From RBG-16-64-43 sp035288225 (GTDB lineage Bacteria > Chloroflexota > Anaerolineae > Anaerolineales > RBG-16-64-43), in contig DATEAT010000159.1 of assembly GCA_035288225.1 (NCBI GenBank), positions 1 to 21,859 on the forward strand: 21,859 nucleotides of DNA, given 5' to 3'. Each line of letters begins with the position of its first letter. Within the stretch, counting starts at the first letter, position 1. Shown in pieces: positions 14,322 through 21,201 of the stretch. The translations under genes were made by a program, and so were the position numbers. The notes beneath the pieces are model-generated. The model searched no databases and was not told the origin of the DNA. It saw only the letters and a program-made list of their open reading frames with translations.

Positions 14322-14789
14322 CTAGCCGACCTGCTCCGAGAGATAGGCCTGCAAGCCCATCTGGCGGATTTGATCCTGCTGGGCTTCGACCCAATCGATG
14401 TGCAGCTCTTCGTCGCCGAGGATCGCCTCCAGCAAGTCACGCGTGCCATTGTCGCCGGCATCCACAGCCAGGCGAATGGCCTCGTTGTAGGCGCGGATGG
14501 CGCCGGATTCGGCCGCCTCGTCGTTGGTCAGGAAGCCGGGAATGTCGGCCCCGACATGCATTTCGTTGAGCTTGCTCACGATCGGGCGGCCCTCGAGGAA
14601 GAGGATGCGCGCGATGAGTTTCTCGGCGTGCTTCATTTCATCGATGGCCCGTTTCTCGATCGCCTCGTGCAGGCGCTTGTATTCCCAATTGGCACACATC
14701 TCCGAATGGACCATGTATTGGCTGATGGCCGTGAGTTCGTCGGCCAATAGGAAATTGAGCCGGTCAAGGATTTTTGGGTCGCCCTTCAT
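14322..14789 (-). CDS. bfr: Bacterioferritin
   Basis: A 155-residue four-helix-bundle ferritin that oxidises Fe(II) and stores iron as a ferric mineral in a 24-subunit shell. The di-iron ferroxidase ligands are all in place: E18, E51, H54, E94, E127 and H130. M52 in 'IDEMKHAEKL' is the heme-ligating Met. The start 'MKGDPKILDRLNFLLADELTAISQY' and the end 'IDWVEAQQDQIRQMGLQAYL' follow the family closely and match its length. The ATG at 14787-14789 has AGGAG upstream. A promoter with both boxes lies at 14862-14889 and a strong terminator follows, so this is a single-gene unit. No Fur box is obvious. Confidence 0.98.
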   Translation of the reverse strand: MKGDPKILDRLNFLLADELTAISQYMVHSEMCANWEYKRLHEAIEKRAIDEMKHAEKLIARILFLEGRPIVSKLNEMHVGADIPGFLTNDEAAESGAIRAYNEAIRLAVDAGDNGTRDLLEAILGDEELHIDWVEAQQDQIRQMGLQAYLSEQVG

Positions 14790-14861
14790 TGTCAGCTCCT
14801 GTGGGTGGATGTCGGTTCGAGCGCAGTTTGCGCGTCCTGCGCACCTCGAGAGGTGTGGTGG

Positions 14862-14889
14862 ATTCTAAACCGGTCGCGGCACGATGCAA
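14862..14889 (-). promoter_or_regulatory. Bacterioferritin promoter
   Basis: The minus strand has TTGCAT (14884-14889), a 16-base spacer and TAGAAT (14862-14867). The leader to the ATG is about 65 bases. Confidence 0.6.
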
Positions 14890-15062
14890 GTGGGTGGCGG
14901 ACCGGCCGAGGGAGCTCTCGACGTTCCCCCGCGCGAATGAGGTGGAGTTGCATGAGAAGGAACATGTGGTGCATCAGCCCAAGGTTGATAGTTCCGCCGA
15001 TGGCCATGTGACGCCGCCGAGAGCCACGAGGGGCTGGCGGTATGTGTGAGTTGAGGTCTCGG

Positions 15063-15087
15063 ATTCCCGCCAGGAGCACGCGGGAAT
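15063..15087. repeat. REP-like palindrome (ATTCCCGC-N9-GCGGGAAT)
   Basis: ATTCCCGC (15063-15070) and GCGGGAAT (15080-15087) form an 8-bp stem around a 9-base loop, with GAC directly after the right arm. Arms of this kind (ATTCCC..GGGAAT with GAC flank) recur as dispersed intergenic palindromes in many bacteria, for example the neisserial dRS3. The element starts about 60 bases after the toroid-protein stop and may also stabilise or end that transcript. Only one copy is in the window. Confidence 0.55.
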
Positions 15088-15148
15088 GACAGTCCCTTGC
15101 AGGGGGCCTGGGATGAAAGCTCGTGGGGCGCGGCCACTCCCCAGGCAA

Positions 15149-16126
15149 TCATCCGAGAAAGGCGCGCAGCACTTGGCAGATGCTCAGGGCGACCCAGTAC
15201 TCGTTACGTGCGGCTCGGCTGCCGTGACCGTAGCCCGTGTCCCACAATCCGTCCCCCCGCTGATGATCGAGGAACCAGGCCAGGGCCTTGGCAACCTCGC
15301 GATCGTCCGAGGTCACGCCCAGGCGGGCCAGCATCTCCAGCACGGTCAGGATGTTCGGCCACCAGAACGGGTAACCGAACTTGAGCCAGTACTCGCGGCC
15401 GCGCCGATCGTTGTAGCGGTCCGGCTCGAACATGCGGCCCTTGAGAAGCATGCACGCGGCGCGCACCTCCGGCCGCGCGCGGTAAGCCGGGTGGGTCACC
15501 AGCCCGCGCAGGACCATTCCGGTCGCCAAGTGAGAGAAGGGCAGCGTGCGATCGGGAGGCAGCGGCGCGCCGCGCCAGAAGCGATGGGTCTTCTTCGAGG
15601 CGGGCACGGCCTGCGCTGGAATGATCCAGCCGCCGTCGTCCTGACGCATGGTCAGCAGCCAGTCGAGTCCGCGCCGCACATGACGGTCGTCGGCGAAACC
15701 CGCCTTCACCAGAAGCTCCATGATCGCCGAGTGATAGTACGGCATGTATTGATTGCCCAGAATCCCGCGCAGATCGCCTTGCGGGCTTTGGCAGGAGTAG
15801 AGGTACGCCGCGGCGCGTTCAATCGAGGGATGCGACCGGTCGTACGCGTACATGTCGATCAGTATTCCAAGTGAACGCCAGGTTTCCAGGACGGCAAAGT
15901 TGTTGTAGGGCTGAAGGGCGCCGCCCTTCTTGGGATACTCCCACGCGCCGCTTGCGCGTTGCCGCGCAAGCAAGCGACGTGCCTCGGGCAGATCCCACAA
16001 CGCATGCGGGTCAGGTTGCGGTTCATCCAGCACGTCCCGCCTCACGAAAAAGGCCAAGGCGGGATCAGGAGCTTTCAGAAGACGCGGCACAGGGTCGACC
16101 CGCAGGGAGTTGCGCCATGTGCTCAT
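15149..16126 (-). CDS. Alpha/alpha-toroid (prenyltransferase/squalene-cyclase-like) protein
   Basis: A 325-residue protein without signal peptide. Repeated helix pairs and QW-like turns point to the alpha/alpha toroid of terpenoid cyclases and prenyltransferases. The turns are 'QRASGAWEYPKK' (56-67), 'CQSPQGDLRG' (112-121), 'RQDDGGWIIP' (161-170) and 'QRGDGLWDTGYG' (289-300). It is about half the size of squalene-hopene cyclases and lacks a DxDD catalytic motif, so terpene cyclisation is unlikely. Similar stand-alone toroid proteins are mostly uncharacterised. The start at ATG 16124-16126 has GAGGG six bases upstream and removes an Arg-rich extension that overlaps the pirin gene end. It lies 71 bases after the pirin gene in the same direction. 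Confidence 0.75.
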   Translation of the reverse strand: MSTWRNSLRVDPVPRLLKAPDPALAFFVRRDVLDEPQPDPHALWDLPEARRLLARQRASGAWEYPKKGGALQPYNNFAVLETWRSLGILIDMYAYDRSHPSIERAAAYLYSCQSPQGDLRGILGNQYMPYYHSAIMELLVKAGFADDRHVRRGLDWLLTMRQDDGGWIIPAQAVPASKKTHRFWRGAPLPPDRTLPFSHLATGMVLRGLVTHPAYRARPEVRAACMLLKGRMFEPDRYNDRRGREYWLKFGYPFWWPNILTVLEMLARLGVTSDDREVAKALAWFLDHQRGDGLWDTGYGHGSRAARNEYWVALSICQVLRAFLG

Positions 16127-16197
16127 GCTGGACCCTCGACGAGAAGTATCCGCAGCCGCGACGGACAACGTGGCGTTGAAGCGGCGAGTGCCAGTGC

Positions 16198-17118
16198 TTA
16201 CCCAGAACCGCCCCTTTCCTCGCGGGCGCCATACCATTGGCTAGGATCGCTTCGCGGCTGAGCGCGGATGAAGGTACCTTGCTGCAGGTCGGCCAACGCC
16301 TGCTGGATTTCTTCGCGCGTGTTCATCACGAACGGACCGTAGCGGGCAATTGGCTCGTGCAGGGGCGACCCGGCCACCCACAACAGGCGAGCCCCCCTTG
16401 AACCGGCCGCAATACTCACTTCTTGCGCGGCTTGCACCACGGCCAGGCAGCGGGCGGCGGCGCGGGTGGCATCGCTTTGCGGCATCCGTAACTCGATGTC
16501 CCCTTGGAAAACGTATGCGAAAGCCGAATCTCCCGAGGAGACGGACAACACAGCCGCGGCCCCAGCCTCCAGTGTGATGTCCCAGTAGGTGGGCGAGACG
16601 GCAATATCAGTGACCGGGCCGCGGACCCCGCCCAGCGATCCGGCGACAATGCGCGCGGTGGCCCCGCTGCCGAGGGGTACCGTGGGGATGCTCTGGGCTG
16701 GGATGTTTTGATACCGCGGCGTTGACATTTTCTCGCGCGCCGGCAGGTTGACCCACAACTGGAAGCCGACCAGAGGTTCGGAGGTGGGCTGCGGCATTTC
16801 CTCGTGCATGATCCCGCTGCCCGCGCTCATCCACTGCACCTCGCCTGCGCCGAGCGTACCGCCATTGCCCAGGCTGTCGAGGTGCCTTACCTGGCCGCTC
16901 AGGATGTAGGTGACGGTCTCGATGCCGCGATGCGGGTGCCAGGGGAAACCGCGCACGTAGTCGTCGGTGTTCGGCGAGCTGAAGTCGTCGAACAGCAGGA
17001 ACGGATCGAGATAGTTGAAGTGCGGGGTGCCCAGGCTGCGTTGCAGCCGCACGCCGGCCCCCTCGAGGACGCTCTGTGGCTGGAGGATGATCACACCGCG
17101 TTGCTGCCTGGTATTCAT
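16198..17118 (-). CDS. Pirin family protein
   Basis: A 306-residue bicupin. The N-terminal cupin has the pirin metal site: H61 and H63 in 'FPWHPHRGIETVTY', H105 and E107 in 'GIMHEEMP', matching the human pirin His-His-His-Glu set in order and spacing. Pirins bind Fe or another metal. Bacterial members include a quercetinase, and others are linked to regulation or stress, so the reaction cannot be fixed here. The C-terminal cupin (about 170-280) is present. The ATG at 17116-17118 has GGGAGG upstream; the longer in-frame extension lacks a ribosome-binding site. It lies between the toroid and GNAT genes, all on the same strand. Confidence 0.93.
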   Translation of the reverse strand: MNTRQQRGVIILQPQSVLEGAGVRLQRSLGTPHFNYLDPFLLFDDFSSPNTDDYVRGFPWHPHRGIETVTYILSGQVRHLDSLGNGGTLGAGEVQWMSAGSGIMHEEMPQPTSEPLVGFQLWVNLPAREKMSTPRYQNIPAQSIPTVPLGSGATARIVAGSLGGVRGPVTDIAVSPTYWDITLEAGAAAVLSVSSGDSAFAYVFQGDIELRMPQSDATRAAARCLAVVQAAQEVSIAAGSRGARLLWVAGSPLHEPIARYGPFVMNTREEIQQALADLQQGTFIRAQPRSDPSQWYGAREERGGSG

Positions 17119-17237
17119 CGTGCCTCCCTGATGAACCGCCGCAAACCGAGGTACGCCTTTGGATCGAAATCGCCACGCTCTCGTGGGTTGCTGCCTGGCC
17201 ACCGGCCATATCCGTGGCGAGCGGGGCCGGCCAAACC

Positions 17238-17801
17238 TCAACTTTCAGATGGAGCCGCGGGATGCGCGGCGCCTGGCGCCCACAGACGATAGATGTGCCG
17301 GGTCACGCCATCGGAACGCAGTGCGGTGCGTTCGTAACGCATGGCTAGCCGGCGAGCCACGGCGAGCGACGCCTCGTTGTGCGGATCGATGATCGCGATG
17401 AGCGAGGGCTGGCCGAGTTGGGAAAAACCGAACCGAACGACACGCCGCGCAGCTTCGCCGGCATATCCCTTCCGCCAGAAGGCCGGCAGCAGGAAGTAGC
17501 CCAATTCGAAGTCGATCTGGCCATCCACATCCTTCTCACTGAGCGAACCCAGGCCCACGAAACGGTTTGTCCCCAGTTCGATCAGCGACCACCACCAATC
17601 GCGCTCCTCGCTGGCCATGCGCACGGGGTCGGCGGCGTAACGCTCGAAGTGGTCTGCAACGACGTGGGGCTCGCGTGGCCCGCCGATGTGACGAGTGACC
17701 TGCGGGTCCTGCCATAACGCGAGGATGGCCGGAATGTCGGCGGAGTTCGGTGCCCGCAGCCACAATCGCTCCGTGTGTCCAAGATCCGTCAGCTCGTGCA
17801 T
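17238..17801 (-). CDS. GNAT family acetyltransferase (RimJ/RimL-like)
   Basis: A 187-residue N-acetyltransferase. The N-terminus 'TERLWLRAPNSADIPAILALWQDPQVTRHIGG' and 'RDWWWSLIELGTNRFVGLGSL' are typical of the RimJ/RimL-type branch. 'ELGYFLLPAFWRKGYAGEAARRVVRFGF' is motif A, with the acetyl-CoA pyrophosphate-binding R-K-G-x-A-G-E-A loop. 'IDPHNEASLAVARRLAMRYERT' is motif B. It would transfer acetyl from acetyl-CoA to a protein N-terminus, amino acid or small amine. The ATG at 17799-17801 is preferred (GAAGGA upstream, family-like N-terminus) over an upstream GTG that overlaps the preceding gene. Confidence 0.93.
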   Translation of the reverse strand: MHELTDLGHTERLWLRAPNSADIPAILALWQDPQVTRHIGGPREPHVVADHFERYAADPVRMASEERDWWWSLIELGTNRFVGLGSLSEKDVDGQIDFELGYFLLPAFWRKGYAGEAARRVVRFGFSQLGQPSLIAIIDPHNEASLAVARRLAMRYERTALRSDGVTRHIYRLWAPGAAHPAAPSES

Positions 17802-17866
17802 CCAGGCATCCTTCTCGCGGGCTCGCGCGGAGGGTGCCTGCGAGGCAAGGGGATCGATCTGCCGCC

Positions 17867-19021
17867 TCAACGGCCTTCCCACGCCACGTATGCATCGTAC
17901 ATCTCAGGTAGTGTCTTCCACTGAACGCGCCCCGCCTGAACATATGGTTCGACCGCCTGGAGCCATTCCTCGAGCAAGAGCGGATCGAGCGGGGAGCCCA
18001 AGCTCCAAGAGAAGTATAGGATGTTGACCTGGCCCGGTGCGGCCAACTCGAGCGCCTGATCCAAAACGCCCATCATGGCCCGGACGTCCGCCTGCTCGAA
18101 GAGGCAGCCCTTCATCTTATCCTCACTGGCCGCCTCCTCCTGAGCGCACGCGATTCCCTGCGCGGAGGCCAGGATGACGAGTTTGCCATTCGGGTCGTGG
18201 GTGAGCCAGTCGCTCCCGCTCGCGGGGCGCCAGGGGTGAAGGCGGTCCTCCAGTTCAGGCGGGAACAGATCGTGGCAGGCGGCGGGGCTCTTGCAGTTGC
18301 GGAACTCGGGAGGGCGGCTGGCCGCAGGCATAGACATCACGCCGTAGGCCACGATCCCGGTTGTGAACGAGTAGCCGGCGTCGATGGTGGCAGCGATCCA
18401 ATCGCAATGCGAGACGTTGCCCGAAACGTGTCTCACGCGCACGCCGAGAGACTCGAGCTGCTCGCGTTCGGCGCGCAGTTCGGGGCCAAGGCTGGCGCAA
18501 TCGTCGCTCAGGCTGCCACCCAAATCCGCGTGCACGCCCACCCCGTGGCCGCGCTGTTCCATTTCGAGCAACACGTTGTCCCCCCAGCGCAAGACCCCTT
18601 CGGTGACTTCCTTGCTTTCGAAGGTGAGCTTGGCGCCGTACTTTTCAAACAGGCTGGCCGTGTCGCGGATTTGAACGGTATGCGCACCGAACCGGCTCTC
18701 GCTCTTGTCGTCTCCCCATCCCTCCAAGTGCACCATCACGCCCAGATAGACCACGGGCGGGCCGGAGGTGGGAGGCGGGGCAGAGGGTGTCCGGGTGGTC
18801 AAAGGGGAATCGGGCTGCGCGGAGGCTGCCGCCGGCATACAGTCGCTCGCGCAATTCGCGATGTTCTCGGGCGGCGCGCATTTCCCGTCGCCACAAGCGC
18901 CTTTCACGGCCGTCTGGACAACCGCGGCTGGCGAGGGTTGTGGCCGAGACCCGAGGCATGCACTCAGAACGAGAAGACACAGGCCAACGACCGAGATGCG
19001 CCTCGGGCGATGGCCGTTCAC
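17867..19021 (-). CDS. Polysaccharide-deacetylase-like lipoprotein with Cys motif
   Basis: A 384-residue exported lipoprotein from a GTG start (19019-19021) with GAGGAG upstream. The signal is RRISVVGLCLLVLSAC, a clear lipobox with C22. Next comes a compact Cys motif, C43-x4-C48-x8-C57-x3-C61 ('CGDGKC..ENxxNCxxDC'), known from many secreted bacterial proteins. A Thr/Pro/Ala linker follows (about 66-88). The rest reads like a NodB-type beta/alpha barrel: 'LFEKYGAKLTFESKEV', 'MEQRGHGVGVHADLGG' (H164, D166) and 'VNILYFSWSLGSPL'. The usual TFDDG and HxxxH motifs are not clear, so deacetylase activity on sugar polymers is uncertain. It probably acts outside the membrane. Confidence 0.75.
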   Translation of the reverse strand: MNGHRPRRISVVGLCLLVLSACLGSRPQPSPAAVVQTAVKGACGDGKCAPPENIANCASDCMPAAASAQPDSPLTTRTPSAPPPTSGPPVVYLGVMVHLEGWGDDKSESRFGAHTVQIRDTASLFEKYGAKLTFESKEVTEGVLRWGDNVLLEMEQRGHGVGVHADLGGSLSDDCASLGPELRAEREQLESLGVRVRHVSGNVSHCDWIAATIDAGYSFTTGIVAYGVMSMPAASRPPEFRNCKSPAACHDLFPPELEDRLHPWRPASGSDWLTHDPNGKLVILASAQGIACAQEEAASEDKMKGCLFEQADVRAMMGVLDQALELAAPGQVNILYFSWSLGSPLDPLLLEEWLQAVEPYVQAGRVQWKTLPEMYDAYVAWEGR

Positions 19022-19165
19022 CTGCTCCTCTCGCTGGAGCCTTGCTCTGAAAGAAGGCGGAGGCTGAACGCCGGAGCGCATGAGCGACATCTCCTGAAAA
19101 GCACGGACGCGCACGACAAGGCAGGCGAACTGCAAATCCGATAGGACGCCGGCTCGGCCCGCATT

Positions 19166-20035
19166 TCAATTGCTTGCGGCGTGCGGTTGGAAGGATGCAA
19201 TACTGCGCTCGAATACGGGCCAGAGAGTCTCGAAATCCGCCGGAGTCGTCTGACAGGAAAAAGTAAACAGCCGACCATCCGCCTGGATAACATAGATGGC
19301 CTGCTGTGTCACGCTGCCTGATTCGGGGTCTCGGACGGTCACGACGGCTCGCGCCGTCGGGTATTCGGCGTTGGCAATTGCGTGCCGGCTGATGACTTCG
19401 GTTGTGCCTTGGATGCCTTGCAGCGCATCTTCGAGTTGACCGGCCAAGTCGAGGCCTTCGCGCGCCGGCTCGCCGACGACGAAAACCGCGCTGCCAAGAT
19501 CTCTGTCCGCGGCCATCAGAAAGTCAATGTCGAAGCCAGCCTGCAACTCCTCCATCGGAACCATGGTCGGCGTCGGGCCGGGTGTTCCCTCGCCAGCCAT
19601 CTCCTGGAACCCCTGGCTGAGCCCTTGAACGAGCGCGACCATGAAGAGCTCCATCAAGTCCCCGAGGCCGCCCAGGTCGGCCACCTGGTAGCCGGCCGGC
19701 AGCCAGAAGTAGGCGTGTCCGGCGTCGATCCGTTGCCAGGTGGAGATGTCCAGCTCGTTGGGAGCGGCGGTCGCATCAGTCAACGTCGGCGCAGGTGTCC
19801 GTGAGCTGGCGGATGCAACTGGGTGCGAAGTTGATGCCGGCCGCATGGTGGGAGTGGCGGTATTCGGACGCGGTGTAATGGTTGGGGTGGCGGTCCACTC
19901 CGGCGGCAGCGTCAAGCCGGGCCGGGCAGTGTCGGGAGGCAGCGTGTTGTCCTGGGTCCGACCGACCAGGCCGACGAGCGAGCATCCGAGCAGCACAAAG
20001 ACCGCCGCAAGATTCAAGAGGAAGGCACGCCTCAT
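19166..20035 (-). CDS. Pro/Thr-linker lipoprotein
   Basis: A 289-residue exported lipoprotein of unknown function. The signal is MRRAFLLNLAAVFVLLGC (C18), with a good lipobox. A long linker (about 28-95) is rich in Thr, Pro and Ala, typical of proteins that reach away from the membrane in Chloroflexota. The C-terminal domain (about 97-287) begins 'WQRIDAGHAYFWLPAGYQVADLG' and ends 'YVIQADGRLFTFSCQTTPADFETLWPVFERSIASFQ'. That ending is the PsbP/PqqB-like pattern seen in small surface proteins where a final helix follows the strands. The start at ATG 20033-20035 fits the signal peptide and has GAGGA upstream. Confidence 0.75.
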   Translation of the reverse strand: MRRAFLLNLAAVFVLLGCSLVGLVGRTQDNTLPPDTARPGLTLPPEWTATPTITPRPNTATPTMRPASTSHPVASASSRTPAPTLTDATAAPNELDISTWQRIDAGHAYFWLPAGYQVADLGGLGDLMELFMVALVQGLSQGFQEMAGEGTPGPTPTMVPMEELQAGFDIDFLMAADRDLGSAVFVVGEPAREGLDLAGQLEDALQGIQGTTEVISRHAIANAEYPTARAVVTVRDPESGSVTQQAIYVIQADGRLFTFSCQTTPADFETLWPVFERSIASFQPHAASN

Positions 20036-20181
20036 CTCGATGGGATCCTCGCCGTGTTGAAATGAGCCCGGCGCCTATGTCCTCGGCCGCGCCGCGACTC
20101 GTGCGGCGTGGCCGAGCGTTCCGCTGGGGGCAGGTTGCCGCGAAGGACCGCACAAAGGGCTTTCTGCCACTCTGTTGAAGA

Positions 20182-20209
20182 GCAACGGTCCCCCATGGGA
20201 TCTCGTTGC
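20182..20209 (-). terminator. Hairpin terminator of the dodecin gene
   Basis: GCAACG (20182-20187) pairs with CGTTGC (20204-20209), with a further CCC/GGG stem inside. It starts about 11 bases after the dodecin stop and is followed on the minus strand by TCTTCAACA. Confidence 0.5.
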
Positions 20210-20219
20210 GGGTGCCGCT

Positions 20220-20435
20220 CTACTCGCGGCCCTCGAACTTGAAAGACACCTTGACCTTGGCCCGGTACAGTCGGATCGTGCCGTCCTCGATCTGCATATC
20301 GAGTTCGGACACCTCGGCAATACGCAGGTCGCGCAGGCTGTGGGCGGCCGTCTCGACCGCTGCGGCGGCGGCCTTCTCCCAGGATTCGCTGCTCGTCCCG
20401 ACCAACTCGACGATCTTGTAGACGCTTTCTGGCAT
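20220..20435 (-). CDS. Dodecin-family protein lacking the flavin-contact Trp and Gln
   Basis: A 71-residue protein of the dodecin family ('VYKIVELVGTSSESWEKAAAAAVETAAHSLRDLRIAEV', then three strands ending FKFEG). Dodecins form 12-subunit shells that bind flavins or other ligands. In flavin-binding dodecins (Halobacterium, Thermus), a Trp stacks on the flavin and a Gln contacts it. Aligning the conserved 'VELVGTS' and 'LRxL' parts places I39 at the Trp site and R58 at the Gln site, so flavin binding as in those proteins is doubtful. The start is ATG 20433-20435, with AGGAGG upstream; a longer start is not needed. It has its own promoter and terminator. Confidence 0.9.
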   Translation of the reverse strand: MPESVYKIVELVGTSSESWEKAAAAAVETAAHSLRDLRIAEVSELDMQIEDGTIRLYRAKVKVSFKFEGRE

Positions 20436-20548
20436 GTTGGCCTCCTGATGAGTCAATGCGGGCGGGGGTTGCGAGGCATGCAGAAAAAGGGCTACGCCGG
20501 GTCTGGCGGCAACCCAATCCCCGATCGTGCCCAGCCACAGGTCGACGC

Positions 20549-20585
20549 GCCTCTTCTATTGTAGAGGCATCGCGGCGGATGGCAA
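20549..20585 (-). promoter_or_regulatory. Dodecin promoter overlapped by an inverted repeat
   Basis: The minus strand has TTGCCA (20580-20585), a 16-base spacer and TACAAT (20558-20563). An inverted repeat, GCCTCT (20549-20554) and AGAGGC (20563-20568), flanks the -10 with an 8-base spacer and could be an operator. The leader is about 115 bases. Confidence 0.55.
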
Positions 20586-20623
20586 GCGGGGGCATCCGGC
20601 GGCGGTCCGCGAGAGAGGCCGCA

Positions 20624-21094
20624 TCACGCGGGTGAGATATGGGAGCGCTTGGCGGTCACCGTGTCTATCGTGACGCGCCACACGCGGACCTCGCTGAGAC
20701 CCTCCACCGGGAAGGGGCGATCGGTGCCGGCGTAATGGCGGATGACTTCGCCCAGGCCGTGTTCCTTCGCGGCGGCCTCGATCAGTTCGTCGGCGCGGCC
20801 GTAACCGATCACGCTCTCGAAGGCAAACGACCAGCGGCAGGGATTCGCGTCCTCGCGCAGCAGGCTGACATTCGTTTCGAATTCGAAGCATACGCGCGGA
20901 TTGCGGGCAAGGAAGTCGAGCTTGCGCCCATCGCGGGCGGTGTGAAAGTAAAGGGCGTCACCGTCGTAGCCAAAGGCCAGCGGGACGATGTAGGGCTCAT
21001 CCGCCATGGCCAGGCCGAGTCGAATCACCTGGCTCGAACGGATGATGCGGTCTATCTGCGTGCGGTCGTGGGTCAACTTCTTTGAGGAGGACAT
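20624..21094 (-). CDS. PNPOx-like split-barrel flavoprotein (NimA-like)
   Basis: A 156-residue cytoplasmic protein of the pyridoxamine-5'-phosphate-oxidase-like FMN-binding split-barrel superfamily, closest in pattern to the Pyridox_ox_2/NimA branch. Typical segments are 'IIRSSQVIRLGLAMADEPYIVPLAFGYDGDALYFHTARDGRKLDFLARNPRVCFEFET', where the Pro/Leu strand and the HTA..GRK loop contact the cofactor, and 'WSFAFESVIGYGRADEL'. NimA-type proteins reduce 5-nitroimidazoles, and others bind heme or F420, so the reaction is unknown. The ATG at 21092-21094 fits the family N-terminus, though the best purine stretch (GAGGATGAGA) is rather far upstream. Confidence 0.88.
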   Translation of the reverse strand: MSSSKKLTHDRTQIDRIIRSSQVIRLGLAMADEPYIVPLAFGYDGDALYFHTARDGRKLDFLARNPRVCFEFETNVSLLREDANPCRWSFAFESVIGYGRADELIEAAAKEHGLGEVIRHYAGTDRPFPVEGLSEVRVWRVTIDTVTAKRSHISPA

Positions 21095-21183
21095 GGGTTA
21101 TCTCATCCTCAGTGAAGGGTGATGGTTGTCAATCATAGTCGGGACGCCGAAAGGCTTGGACCTTGGCCGCGCACACATCGGCC

Positions 21184-21198
21184 CCCTCCGGCGGAGGG
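21184..21198 (-). terminator. Short hairpin after the right-edge gene
   Basis: CCCTCC (21184-21189) pairs with GGAGGG (21193-21198) around a 3-base loop, four bases after the stop of the right-edge gene. No U-tract follows. The minus strand between here and 21095 also has TATGAT (21132-21137), a possible -10 for the PNPOx gene, without a good -35. Confidence 0.35.
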
Positions 21199-21201
21199 AC
21201 T

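Larger units (their letters stand above)
14790..15148. other. 359-base intergenic region
   Basis: This is the longest gap. It holds the bacterioferritin promoter (14862-14889) and a REP-like palindrome (15063-15087) near the end of the toroid-protein gene. Between them I see no credible gene on either strand. Confidence 0.6.

Noticed and set aside
18197..19144. A 315-codon plus-strand open frame opposite the deacetylase-like gene
   Set aside because: Same reasoning: no recognisable domain or start signals, and the minus strand carries a clear lipoprotein.
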